This document shows, in pieces, positions 26,677-34,426 of a DNA stretch of 64,000 nt. This stretch comes from JAJDUF01 sp965214295 (GTDB taxonomy: Bacteria; Chloroflexota; UBA11872; UBA12225; JAJDUF01). Numbering within the stretch: position 1 is the stretch's first letter; each line of letters starts with the position of its first letter. The notes under the pieces were generated by a model that made no database searches, was not told the origin of the DNA, and was given only the letters and a program-made list of their open reading frames with translations. The position numbers and the translations under genes were made by a program. The DNA lies in assembly GCA_965214295.1 (NCBI GenBank), contig OZ243944.1:3596001-3660000 (forward strand), given 5' to 3'.

Positions 26677-27284
26677 GTCTGATCCTCCGTGGCGGCTCCC
26701 GGCACAGCCGCCAGCGCCGGCGCCGGTGCTGCGCCGGGCAATCCCATGGCAAGCGGCGATCCTGCGTCGGCTGATGGTGCCGGCGTGGATTGCAGCGGGC
26801 GGTGCTCTCGGTCCTGCTGGGGAGCGGTGGCTGCCCTGCTCCTACCGGCCACACTTTCGTCGAGCGCGTCGCGCAAGAGCAGGAATGCCGCCTCGACCTG
26901 ACCGAGGACGGCCGGGTCGAGGCGGCGTAGCGCCGCCTCTAGCCGCGCCCGCCGCCCTTGCTGGAGCTGATCGAGCAGGCCTTGCCCGGCCGGCGCGAGT
27001 CGGTGGAGCGACACACGCCGGTCGGAAGGGTGTCTGAAGCACTCGACTAGCTCCTGGCGCACGAGCCGGTCGAGCGTGCGCGTCGCACTCGGCTGGGCGA
27101 CACCGAGCCGCTCGGCAATCTGTCCCACCGCCGCCTCTCCTTCACGCCCCAGGAGATAAAGAATACGCATTTGTGCCACGGTCAGGTCCAGCCGACTCAG
27201 CGGCTCAGGCGTCGCGCCGTGCAGGGCGCGACTGATCTGCCGCTTGAGATCAACGATCCGGCCGATTTGATCGTCCCGTCTCAT
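26673..27284 (-). CDS. MarR-family transcriptional regulator
   Basis: 203 residues. A winged helix-turn-helix covers about 35-100 (LTVAQMRILYLLGREG, VGQIAERLGVAQPSATRTLDRLVRQELVE, DRRVSLHRLAPAG). The C-terminal 55 residues form an Ala/Pro-rich extension not typical of the family. First gene of a coupled marR-ABC-ABC operon. Two palindromes GCTAT-N3-ATAGC over and just after the -10 upstream suggest autoregulation relieved by an exporter substrate. Confidence 0.9.
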   Translation of the reverse strand: MRRDDQIGRIVDLKRQISRALHGATPEPLSRLDLTVAQMRILYLLGREGEAAVGQIAERLGVAQPSATRTLDRLVRQELVECFRHPSDRRVSLHRLAPAGQGLLDQLQQGRRARLEAALRRLDPAVLGQVEAAFLLLRDALDESVAGRSRAATAPQQDREHRPLQSTPAPSADAGSPLAMGLPGAAPAPALAAVPGAATEDQT

Positions 27285-27292
27285 ATCGTCTA

Positions 27293-27323
27293 GCTATCCT
27301 ATAGCCTGATGCTATTATATAGC
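27293..27323 (-). promoter_or_regulatory. Two tandem MarR-type operators
   Basis: GCTATTATATAGC (27311-27323) and GCTATCCTATAGC (27293-27305) share the pattern GCTAT-N3-ATAGC with centres 18 bp apart. The first overlaps the -10 element and the second covers the expected transcription start. Confidence 0.65.
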
Positions 27324-27342
27324 CTCCGACAATCTATTGCAA
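27314..27342 (-). promoter_or_regulatory. Sigma-70 promoter of the marR-ABC-ABC operon
   Basis: On the minus strand TTGCAA, a 17-base spacer, and a perfect TATAAT, about 30 bases before the marR start. Confidence 0.75.
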
Positions 27343-27360
27343 GGGGGCCGAGGGTAGACC

Positions 27361-27466
27361 CAGGGCCTTGCCATTGTCACCCCTTCGACAGGCTCAGTGC
27401 CGGCTCTCAGCGGAGCGCAGGGTTGCTCTCCCGTGGCCGAGATTCTGCGCTCCCCTCAGGGTGACA
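27361..27466. repeat. 106-bp direct repeat, copy 1 (upstream of the MFS gene)
   Basis: Runs from CAGGGCCTTGCCATT through TTCGACAGGCTCAG and GGCCGAGATTCTGCGCTCC to GGGTGACA. The same sequence recurs in the same orientation at 29195-29302 after the MFS gene. Confidence 0.75.
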
Positions 27467-27509
27467 TTGCTCAGGGTGACATATGGAAAGGCCCGGCAGG
27501 TATACCGGT

Positions 27510-27661
27510 CGTCATTGCGGCGCAAGCCGCAATCCAGTGGCCGGGGAGTGGACTGCGGCTTCCGCCGCAGTGACGAGACGACGTGCATGACGGACGAGAC
27601 GACGTGCATAACGGACGACAGACTCCCCCTCTCCACATGTGGAGAGGGGGCCGGGGGGTGA
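27510..27661. repeat. Cluster of palindromic and tandem repeats
   Basis: Holds GCGGCGCAAGCCGC and GCGGCTTCCGCCGC palindromes, a tandem ACGAGACGACGTGCATRACG (27574-27615), and the palindrome CCCCTCTCCACATGTGGAGA that recurs in gaps at 31010, 43331 and 43440. No gene in 27285-27722. Confidence 0.7.
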
Positions 27662-27722
27662 GGCCCGTCCCGCACCCCCGCGCTTGTATTTCCGTCCGCT
27701 AGGAGCGTATGCTGGCCGGGCT

Positions 27723-29159
27723 ATGAGCGGTGAACGTCCGTCGCCGGCGGCCGCTGCGGCAGCAGCCGGGGTTTCGGCCACTCCGGACCGTGGCCTGCCG
27801 CAGTGGCGCCGACTGCTGTACGCCAACGGCAGCCTAGGTGCGACCGTCAACTTTCAGACCCTCGCGCTGTGGCTGGTCTTCTTCTATGCGCCGTCGCCGG
27901 AGGCCGGGCTACCGACGCGGCTGCCCACGACCACCCTGCCCTGGCTGGGAACGCTGGCGCCGGTGGCGCTCGCCGGCTTGATATTGGGCATCGGGCGGCT
28001 GGTAGAAATCTTCGACGACCCCCTCATTGGGCACTGGAGCGATACGTTCCGCTCCCGCTGGGGGCGCCGCGCTCCTTTCATTCTGGCCGGCACTCCGGTT
28101 ATGTCAATTGCCTTCGTGCTGATCTGGCTGCCCCCCGATGCCGGGGCTTCCTACCTGAACGCGGTACTGCTGTTCATTGTCCTACAAGTGCTGTTTTTCT
28201 CCACCACCGTTGCCAACGCACCCTACGAGGCTTGGCTCCCGGAGGTGGCCGTCACGTCGGACGACCGCATCAGTCTCTCGGCGTGGAAATCGCTGTTCGG
28301 GGTGATCGGAGCGGCCCTGGCGCTGGTGGCCAGTCCTCAGTTGAAAGAGTGGCTAGGCTTTGCCGGCATGGCGCTCGTCCTCGGCGCCGTGACTATGCTG
28401 AGTTACTACCTGGCAGTGCTGGGAGCGGCGGGCCGCCGCACACGCGGCGAGCACTCGAAATTGGACTTGTGGATTGCGATACGGGCAACGTTGGCCAATC
28501 GGCCGTTCCTTATCTTTGCCGCCAGTCTCGTTCTGTTCAACCTCGCCCTCAACATGCTGACGCAGATGATGCCGTACTTTGTCGTCGCCATCATGGGACA
28601 AGGCACCGAGCAGGTCAGCCTGTATGTTGGCCTCTTCCTGCTCGTCATGTTGGCCAGCCTGCCGGGGACGGTCGCGCTGGGGCAACGGTGGACGAAGCGC
28701 CGGGCCTATATCGCGTGCATGGGGGTGCTGGCACTGTACTTCCCGTTGCAGTTCTTCGCTGGCTACGTCCCTGGCATTCCGACCGTGGCACAGGGGCTGG
28801 TGTATATTGCCCTGGCCGGCGTGCCCATCGCCGGCCTGTTCGTCTTCCCGAATGCGCTGCTGGCCGACGTGATTGACTATGACGCCCAGCTGACGGGTCA
28901 GCGCCGTGAAGGGATGTATTTCGGTGTGTTAGCAACGATCAATAAGCTCGCCCTCGCCCTCTCTTCCCTCATCTTTGGCGTCATGCTGGGAGTGTTCGGG
29001 AATACGGCCGCCAATCCGCTCGGCATCCGGCTCATCGGTCCCGTCGCCGGAGTGGCCGTCGCGCTCGGCTTGCTTATCTTCGCGCGTGGATACGCGCTCC
29101 CCGACCAGTTGAAAACGGCGCCGATTCGGGCCACTTCTGCTGCAGATGATGTCGGTTGA
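27723..29159 (+). CDS. MFS transporter of the GPH (MelB-like) type
   Basis: About 478 residues from ATG 27723 with 11-12 hydrophobic segments. The cytoplasmic loop between helices 2 and 3 reads EIFDDPLIGHWSDTFRSRWG followed by RRAPFI, the hallmark of glycoside-pentoside-hexuronide cation symporters. The substrate is not predictable. It is a single gene flanked by two 106-108 bp direct repeats, so the whole 1.9-kb segment could be excised or duplicated by recombination. Confidence 0.88.
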   Translation: MSGERPSPAAAAAAAGVSATPDRGLPQWRRLLYANGSLGATVNFQTLALWLVFFYAPSPEAGLPTRLPTTTLPWLGTLAPVALAGLILGIGRLVEIFDDPLIGHWSDTFRSRWGRRAPFILAGTPVMSIAFVLIWLPPDAGASYLNAVLLFIVLQVLFFSTTVANAPYEAWLPEVAVTSDDRISLSAWKSLFGVIGAALALVASPQLKEWLGFAGMALVLGAVTMLSYYLAVLGAAGRRTRGEHSKLDLWIAIRATLANRPFLIFAASLVLFNLALNMLTQMMPYFVVAIMGQGTEQVSLYVGLFLLVMLASLPGTVALGQRWTKRRAYIACMGVLALYFPLQFFAGYVPGIPTVAQGLVYIALAGVPIAGLFVFPNALLADVIDYDAQLTGQRREGMYFGVLATINKLALALSSLIFGVMLGVFGNTAANPLGIRLIGPVAGVAVALGLLIFARGYALPDQLKTAPIRATSAADDVG

Positions 29160-29194
29160 GCCTGCTGCCCCACGAAAAAGGCTGGATTCGACCG

Positions 29195-29302
29195 CAGGGC
29201 CTTTCCATTAGTCACCACTTCGACAGGCTCAGAGCCTGCACTGAGCGGAGCGCAGGGGCGCTCCCCCTGTGGCCGAGATTCTTCGCTCCGCTCAGAATGA
29301 CA
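29195..29302. repeat. 108-bp direct repeat, copy 2 (downstream of the MFS gene)
   Basis: Matches copy 1 at 27361-27466 along its length, including TTCGACAGGCTCAG, GAGCGGAGCGCAGG and GTGGCCGAGATTCTTCGCTC. A short tandem of GAATGACAGTGGACAGGC follows at 29294-29331. Confidence 0.75.
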
Positions 29303-29397
29303 GTGGACAGGCTGTTTGGAATGACAGTGGACAGGCCGCTCAGAATGACCGGTTTGGCGGCGACTTTGGAAAGGCCCTGATTCGACCGATTCACCTA

Positions 29398-29426
29398 TTG
29401 ACTTCCGGTGCAAAGCCGCGTATACT
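29398..29426 (+). promoter_or_regulatory. Strong sigma-70 promoter about 390 bases upstream of the sigma factor gene
   Basis: TTGACT, a 17-base spacer, TATACT. The predicted start near 29433 would give a leader of about 380 bases. Confidence 0.65.
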
Positions 29427-29508
29427 AGCCAAAGATAGGTTGTTTCGGTGCTTATGACCTGCGTAGCGAAGAGTGTTCCCTATCTGCAGCGTCGCTGATC
29501 CGATCAAG

Positions 29509-29545
29509 TCTTGAGACTGTGCCAACTGAGCTATACTCCCCTTGG
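29509..29545 (-). other. tRNA-like 5' half remnant in the sigma factor leader
   Basis: On the minus strand GGGAGTATAGCTCAGTTGGC has the exact look of a tRNA acceptor and D arm, but no anticodon arm, T arm or 3' acceptor strand can be matched after it. Confidence 0.35.
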
Positions 29546-29720
29546 ATGATCGGCCGAGCGGCAGTCACAAGACAGACGCAGGTAGTGCCTCTCCGATACC
29601 GACAAGAGACGTAGCGATTGTCCTGTGACCTCACATGGTAGCGGCTGGGGGATGCCTGCCGCTCACCACCGCAAGTAGCCTAAGCCGTTCCAATGAACGT
29701 TGGTAGCAGGGTGAATCTGT

Positions 29721-29792
29721 GCCTTGGCGGATGCCTGCCGGATGCGAGCAAGGACAGCGACGGAGAGACCTAATGGAAGTTTCCGCCAAGGC
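29721..29792 (+). promoter_or_regulatory. Structured 5' leader hairpin upstream of the sigma factor gene
   Basis: GCCTTGGCGGA pairs perfectly with TCCGCCAAGGC across 50 bases, ending 20 bases before the start codon. GGATGCCTGCCG occurs twice in the leader (29653 and 29729). It does not match a riboswitch class I recognise. Confidence 0.6.
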
Positions 29793-29812
29793 AGAAAGGA
29801 CGAGACGGTCGA

Positions 29813-30976
29813 ATGGCAAACGCACTAGAGGAGCTTGAGATTCGAGACGGGGGCGCCCCGGCCGACTTGACGGCTGATCGGCTTATCGGCACGGGGCTAA
29901 CTGAAGAAACCCTCGCGCGGCTCGCCCGGCCCAGCACCTCCGAGGAGGAGTTGCTGCAGGACCCGGCCAGCGCGGCGCTGGGCAGATCGAGAAAACGGTG
30001 GGCCTGGGGAGAGGGGGCGCCGAGTACCCCGGCCTCAGAGGATATGCCCGAGACCACCGAGGCGTTGTACCTGCGGGACATCCGTCGGTATCCGCTGCTC
30101 ACGCCCCAAGAGGAGATAGACTTGGCGCTCGCCCGCGACGCGGGCCTTGAGGCGGAGCGCCAGCTAGAGGAAAGCACCTTCGAGCCGCAGCTGCGGCTCG
30201 AGATCGAGCAAGTCGTCTTGGCCGGCCGGGCGGCTCGGCAGCGCATGGTGAAGTCCAACCTCCGCCTCGTCGTCACCGTGGCCCGCAAGTACACGGGCCG
30301 GGGCTTGCCGCTCCTCGATCTGATCCAGGAAGGCAACCTGGGCCTCGAACGGGCCGTGACAAAATACAACCCCCACACCGGCTACCGCTTCTCGACCTAC
30401 GCCTACTGGTGGATCCGTCAGGCCGTGAGCCGTGCCCTGGCCGATCAGGGTCGGGTGATCCGCCTACCGGTCCACGTGGTCGAGCGATTGAGTGCCATCG
30501 GCAAGGCGCAGCGGGAGCTAGAGCAGCAACTTGGGCGACCGGCGACCGCGCCGGAGATCGCCGCGCGCCTGAAGCTGCCGGAGCTACAGGTGCGGGAAGC
30601 GTTGCGGGCCTCGCGCGCCACGCTCTCACTGGAGCGTCCGCTCGGCATCGCCGACGATGGTGAGCTGGGCTTGGGCGATCTCATCGCCGACGATGCCAGC
30701 CCACCACCGGACTCGGCGGCCATGCGCTCATTGCTCGTGGATGAGCTGGAGCGTGCCCTCCAGTCGCTCACGCCACGCGAGCAGGTGGTCCTGAAGCTGC
30801 GCTTCGGGTTGGGCAGCAACACCGCCGACCGTGAGCTTGGCCCGGCAGCGACATTGGCCGAGATCGGCGAGGAGCTGGGCATGAGCCGCGAGCGGGTGCG
30901 CCAGATCGAGGCGGAGGCCCTCGCCAAGCTGCGCTCCAATCCGCTGGTCCGTAAGCTCGAAACGTATATTGACTAG
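29813..30976 (+). CDS. rpoD: RNA polymerase primary-type sigma factor (sigma-70 family)
   Basis: 387 residues. Region 1.2 is LYLRDIRRYPLLTPQEEIDL. Regions 2.1-2.4 hold VKSNLRLVVTVARKYTGRGL, LLDLIQEGNLGLERAVTKY and RFSTYAYWWIRQAVSRAL. Region 3 follows, and region 4 contains ALQSLTPREQVVLKLRFGL and GMSRERVRQIEAEALAKLR. The N-terminal 80 residues are short and acidic with no full region 1.1, so it could be the housekeeping factor or a close group 2 paralogue. AAAGGA lies at the usual distance upstream. A long leader with a strong promoter precedes it. Confidence 0.93.
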   Translation: MANALEELEIRDGGAPADLTADRLIGTGLTEETLARLARPSTSEEELLQDPASAALGRSRKRWAWGEGAPSTPASEDMPETTEALYLRDIRRYPLLTPQEEIDLALARDAGLEAERQLEESTFEPQLRLEIEQVVLAGRAARQRMVKSNLRLVVTVARKYTGRGLPLLDLIQEGNLGLERAVTKYNPHTGYRFSTYAYWWIRQAVSRALADQGRVIRLPVHVVERLSAIGKAQRELEQQLGRPATAPEIAARLKLPELQVREALRASRATLSLERPLGIADDGELGLGDLIADDASPPPDSAAMRSLLVDELERALQSLTPREQVVLKLRFGLGSNTADRELGPAATLAEIGEELGMSRERVRQIEAEALAKLRSNPLVRKLETYID

Positions 30977-30999
30977 CGGGCTTTCCCGATGGTCCTTGT

Positions 31000-31110
31000 C
31001 CTCACCGCCCGGCCCCTTCTCCAGATCGTGGAGAGGGGGCATTTGCCGCTTCCACCACAGTCCAACGCCCGTCATTGCGGCGCAAGCCAGGGGCATGGAA
31101 TCCGTGTGCC
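31000..31110. repeat. Palindromic repeat cluster between the sigma factor and the pheT downstream gene
   Basis: Contains CCCCTTCTCCAGATCGTGGA and CATTGCGGCGCAAGCC, degenerate members of repeats seen elsewhere in the window. Confidence 0.6.
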
Positions 31111-31121
31111 TCCCGGCCGAG

Positions 31122-31418
31122 TTACCGCTGCCAGCGTATCCGAAAGGTGCCGGAGCGCAGCGTCGTCACCTGCACCGCGCCACTCTCCCGCACGGACTTC
31201 CACACCGCGCTCATAGGTGCCGAGGCTGGCACCGTGAGCACCACCGCCGCTGCCGCTTCATCCACGATGTCCTTGGAGAGCACCTCCACGGTGCAGCCCG
31301 CTCGCTCCAGACTGAGGAACAGGCGCGAAGCCGCGGCGGAGTCCAGTCCGGATAGCCGTTTGTTGCGACGATTAGGCCCGTACAGCCAGTCCATCGCCTC
31401 CTGCCGCTCCCAGGCCAT
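31122..31418 (-). CDS. Hypothetical 98-residue protein downstream of pheT
   Basis: AGGAGGAGG overlapping the pheT stop codon sits 6 bases before this ATG, so translation is probably coupled to pheT. The protein has an N-terminal basic part (LYGPNRRNKRLSGLDS) followed by an alpha/beta-like pattern (GCTVEVLSKDIVDEAAAAVVLTVPAS, TTLRSGTFRIRWQR). No signal peptide or recognised family. Confidence 0.7.
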   Translation of the reverse strand: MAWERQEAMDWLYGPNRRNKRLSGLDSAAASRLFLSLERAGCTVEVLSKDIVDEAAAAVVLTVPASAPMSAVWKSVRESGAVQVTTLRSGTFRIRWQR

Positions 31419-31432
31419 CGTCGCCCCTCCTC

Positions 31433-34099
31433 CTACGAACCGCCGCGCAGGCTGGCGCCAAGCTGCCGCTTCAGCGTGCCGATGATGCGCTGGCGCGTCG
31501 GCTCGACCTCGGCGTCGGTCAACGTGCGATCCGGCGCTTGGAAGGTCAAGGTGAACGCGAGGCTGCGCTGGCCGGCCGGGACCTGCTCACCTTGATAGAC
31601 ATCGAAGAGCCGCACGTGCGTCAGTAGCTGACGGCTCGCGCGGCGCATGAGCGCCTCGACCTGCTCGGCGGGCACGGCCTCATCAAGAACCACCGCGAGG
31701 TCCTGCATGACCGCCGGATACCGCGCTACACCATCGAACTGCCGGTGATCGCCGGCCAGCGCAATGATCCGGTCGAAGTCGAGCGCCAAGACCACGCACT
31801 GTCCGCCGAGATCAAAGGCGCGCGCAACGTCGCGGTGCAGCGCGCCCAGCGCGCCCAACACTTGACCCTCACGGACGGGACGCTTGCCCATCGACTCCGG
31901 GTGATGATCGCTGATGATCGCCGCTGCCGGCCCAACCGCGAACGCGGGGTGAGTGAGCGGGATGAAACCGGGGCGCCTCACGCCCAGGCGTGCGAGGGCC
32001 TCCTCGGCAGCGCCCTTCAAGTGGAAGAAGCCGGCCCCGGCCTGGCTGCCCCAACCGGCTGCGGACGACCAATTGCTATTCGGGTGCTGCGTCACGACTG
32101 CCGTCAGTACCCGCCGCTCCTCCGGCAGGCCGGCGCCAGTGGGCAGGTACAGCCGGCCAAGCTCGAAGAGGCACACGTCGCCATCGGCCTGCCGCAGGTT
32201 CCGCTGGGCAGTTTCCAGGAGATCGGGAATAGCCGAGGTGCGAAGCACGTCGCGGTCGCTGCTCAACGGGTTGGCAAGCATGACCGGCGCGCCAACGGCC
32301 GGGCAGACTCGCTCCTGTACCCACCTGGCGAGGTCATCACCGGCAGCTTCCGACCGCCGAGACCGTCGGGAGCGCCGGGGGCTTTGCTCCCGCTGGGCTG
32401 GCGATTCGTCCAGCGTCGGGAGGCGAGCAAGGCGCTCCCGGTTGGTCAAGGTGTAGGCGATGATCTCGTCGTAGCCGGCCGCAGTGAGCACCTGCCGCAC
32501 CGCTGTCTCCCAGTAGAGCGGTGCATCTAGCTCCGGGCGCGGGGTGCCGCCGGTGAGCAGCGTGCTGGGAATCGCATCGTAGCCGATGATCCGCGCCACT
32601 TCCTCCACCAAGTCCTCAGGAATGGCCACGTCGGTCCGGTGGATGGGCGGCGTCACCAGCCAGCCGTCTTCCCCATCAGGCAGCACCGCCACCTCGAAGC
32701 CGAGCGCTTGCAGCGTTCGCGTCACCTGCTCCGGCGGATAGGTCATGCCGAGCAGGCGCTCCAGATCGTAGGGGCGTAGCTCGACGGCCGTGCGTCGGCG
32801 CGGCCGGGGAAAAGCGTCAACCGGCTCACCCACCATCGTGCCACCGGCCAGCTCGACCATCAGCGCCGCGGCCCGCAGCGCCGCCGGCAAGGGCAGCTCC
32901 GGCGGTAGTCCCTTCTCGAAGCGCCGCGAGGCCTCGGTAGGCAGGGTGAGCGCGCGACGGGTGCGGCGGATGCTCACCGGGTCGAAGCTCGCGCTCTCGA
33001 TCAGCACCGCCGTCGTACCCACGCCCACCTCGGTGGACGCTCCACCCATGACACCGGCCAGTGCCACCGGCCGCGCGGCATCGGCGATGACGAGCATCTC
33101 CGGCGTGAGGATGCGACCTTCTCCGTCGAGCGTAATCAGCTGCTCGCCGGCCGCGGCGCGCCGCACAATGATCGCCTGCCCGCGTAGGGTGTCCAGATCG
33201 AAAGCATGGAGCGGCTGCCCCCATTCGAGCATGACGTAGTTGGTGATGTCTACGATGTTGTTGATGGGCCGTAGCCCCGCAGCATTCAGGCGCTCCTGCA
33301 TCCAGCCGGGCGACTCGCCGACTGTGACGCCGCGCACCACAATGGCCACGTAGCGACTACACAAGTCCGGGTCGGCGATCTGCACGGTGGCCGGTGGCTG
33401 CGTGGCGTCTTCCCGCCGGGCGATCTCCGCTGGCGGCACCTGCAAGCCTGTGCCGGACGCCGATCCGGTAGCGGCGCCCGTGTGACGTGCCAGGTCTGCA
33501 CCACCGATTCCCATAGGATTGTGCAGACCTGGCATCGTCATGGCGGCCAGCTCGCGTGCGACACCGAGCATCGAGAGGCAGTCGGCGCGTGGCCCTTTGA
33601 TGTCCAGCTCCAGCACCAAGTCGCCCAGCACTTCCTCCAGCGAGAGGCCCACGGGGGTATCGGGCGGGAGGATCAGGATGCCGGTGGCGTCATCGCCAAT
33701 CCCCAGCTCGCGTGCCGAGCACACCATCCCCTCGGACCGGATGCCGCGGATGCGCGAGGCCTTGAGCCGAAACTGCTTCGGTGGATCGGCATAGTTGTCC
33801 CAGAGCTGTGCCCCCACGAGCGCGAGCGGCACCTTGGCGCCCTCGCGCAGATTGGGTGCTCCCGTCACGATTTGGAGCGAGCGCCCCTCGCCATAGTCCA
33901 CCGTGGCGAGCAGCAAGCGATCCGCATTGGGATGCTGCTCCAGCCGGCGTACCTCACTGGTGTAGATGTCCTCCCAAGCCTCGCCGACAGCGTGCTGCGC
34001 CGTCACCTCCAGGCCGGCCATCGTGAGCCGGTGCGCCACATCGCTCGCCGGCAGGTCAGTCGCTACGTATGCTCGTAACCACTTCAGCGACACTAACAT
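31433..34099 (-). CDS. pheT: Phenylalanine-tRNA ligase beta subunit
   Basis: 888 residues, about 80 more than usual. It starts MLVSLKWLRAYV after AGGAGGAAACAGC. It has the tRNA-binding/EMAP domain, B3/B4 editing domain, B5 domain and C-terminal ferredoxin-fold anticodon-binding domain (RYPAVMQDLAVVLDE). Extra length sits in two places: a 58-bp palindrome (33483-33540) giving MPGLHNPMGIGGADLARHTG after the block MLGVARELAAM, and a Ser/Arg-rich stretch (QREQSPRRSRRSRRSEAAG) around 32340-32410. It is separated from pheS by 327 bases that contain a 124-bp MITE-like element. Confidence 0.96.
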   Translation of the reverse strand: MLVSLKWLRAYVATDLPASDVAHRLTMAGLEVTAQHAVGEAWEDIYTSEVRRLEQHPNADRLLLATVDYGEGRSLQIVTGAPNLREGAKVPLALVGAQLWDNYADPPKQFRLKASRIRGIRSEGMVCSARELGIGDDATGILILPPDTPVGLSLEEVLGDLVLELDIKGPRADCLSMLGVARELAAMTMPGLHNPMGIGGADLARHTGAATGSASGTGLQVPPAEIARREDATQPPATVQIADPDLCSRYVAIVVRGVTVGESPGWMQERLNAAGLRPINNIVDITNYVMLEWGQPLHAFDLDTLRGQAIIVRRAAAGEQLITLDGEGRILTPEMLVIADAARPVALAGVMGGASTEVGVGTTAVLIESASFDPVSIRRTRRALTLPTEASRRFEKGLPPELPLPAALRAAALMVELAGGTMVGEPVDAFPRPRRRTAVELRPYDLERLLGMTYPPEQVTRTLQALGFEVAVLPDGEDGWLVTPPIHRTDVAIPEDLVEEVARIIGYDAIPSTLLTGGTPRPELDAPLYWETAVRQVLTAAGYDEIIAYTLTNRERLARLPTLDESPAQREQSPRRSRRSRRSEAAGDDLARWVQERVCPAVGAPVMLANPLSSDRDVLRTSAIPDLLETAQRNLRQADGDVCLFELGRLYLPTGAGLPEERRVLTAVVTQHPNSNWSSAAGWGSQAGAGFFHLKGAAEEALARLGVRRPGFIPLTHPAFAVGPAAAIISDHHPESMGKRPVREGQVLGALGALHRDVARAFDLGGQCVVLALDFDRIIALAGDHRQFDGVARYPAVMQDLAVVLDEAVPAEQVEALMRRASRQLLTHVRLFDVYQGEQVPAGQRSLAFTLTFQAPDRTLTDAEVEPTRQRIIGTLKRQLGASLRGGS
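33483..33540. repeat. 58-bp palindromic element inserted in frame in pheT
   Basis: The arm TGCCAGGTCTGCAC (33488-33501) is perfectly repeated inverted as GTGCAGACCTGGCA (33521-33534). Five further outer pairs (TGACG/CGTCA) follow after a one-base bulge. Confidence 0.8.
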
Positions 34100-34188
34100 G
34101 CTGTTTCCTCCTGATAGACGCTGCTAACTTTTCCCGTTCATTCCCCCGCCAGCGGCAACTCGTCTCACTCCCCGTCATTCCCGCTTGC

Positions 34189-34312
34189 GGAGACCTTTGC
34201 ATAACTCGTCATTCCCGCGAAAGCGGGAATCTAAAAACCGGCCCTCCCAGATTGGCGAGGTAGAGTCACCACCACCACTGCACGCTGTCTTGGATGGTAT
34301 GCAAAGGTCTCC
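34189..34312. mobile_element. 124-bp MITE-like element, copy A (between pheS and pheT)
   Basis: Terminal inverted repeats GGAGACCTTTGCATA / TATGCAAAGGTCTCC. The interior includes a CCCGCGAAAGCGGG palindrome and matches the copy at 60878-61001 in reverse orientation (CACGCTGTC and CCCTCCCAG blocks shared). Both copies are exactly 124 bp. The rest of gap 34100-34426 is REP-like sequence, including GGATTCCGGCGGAAGCCGGA near 34368. Confidence 0.85.
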
Positions 34313-34426
34313 TGGCGCGGAAATTCACAGCGAGAGTGCTGGCCGTAGTCCCAGGTACCTGGATTCCGGCGGAAGCCGGAATGACGTAACGGAACTGATG
34401 AAAGCACCTCATTGACGAGACGCGGC

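Noticed and set aside
27574..27615. Short tandem repeat as a CRISPR remnant
   Set aside because: Only two units of about 21-24 bp without spacers, inside REP-like sequence; no cas genes in the window.
29509..29545. Functional tRNA on the minus strand
   Set aside because: Only the 5' half matches; no anticodon or T arm can be folded.
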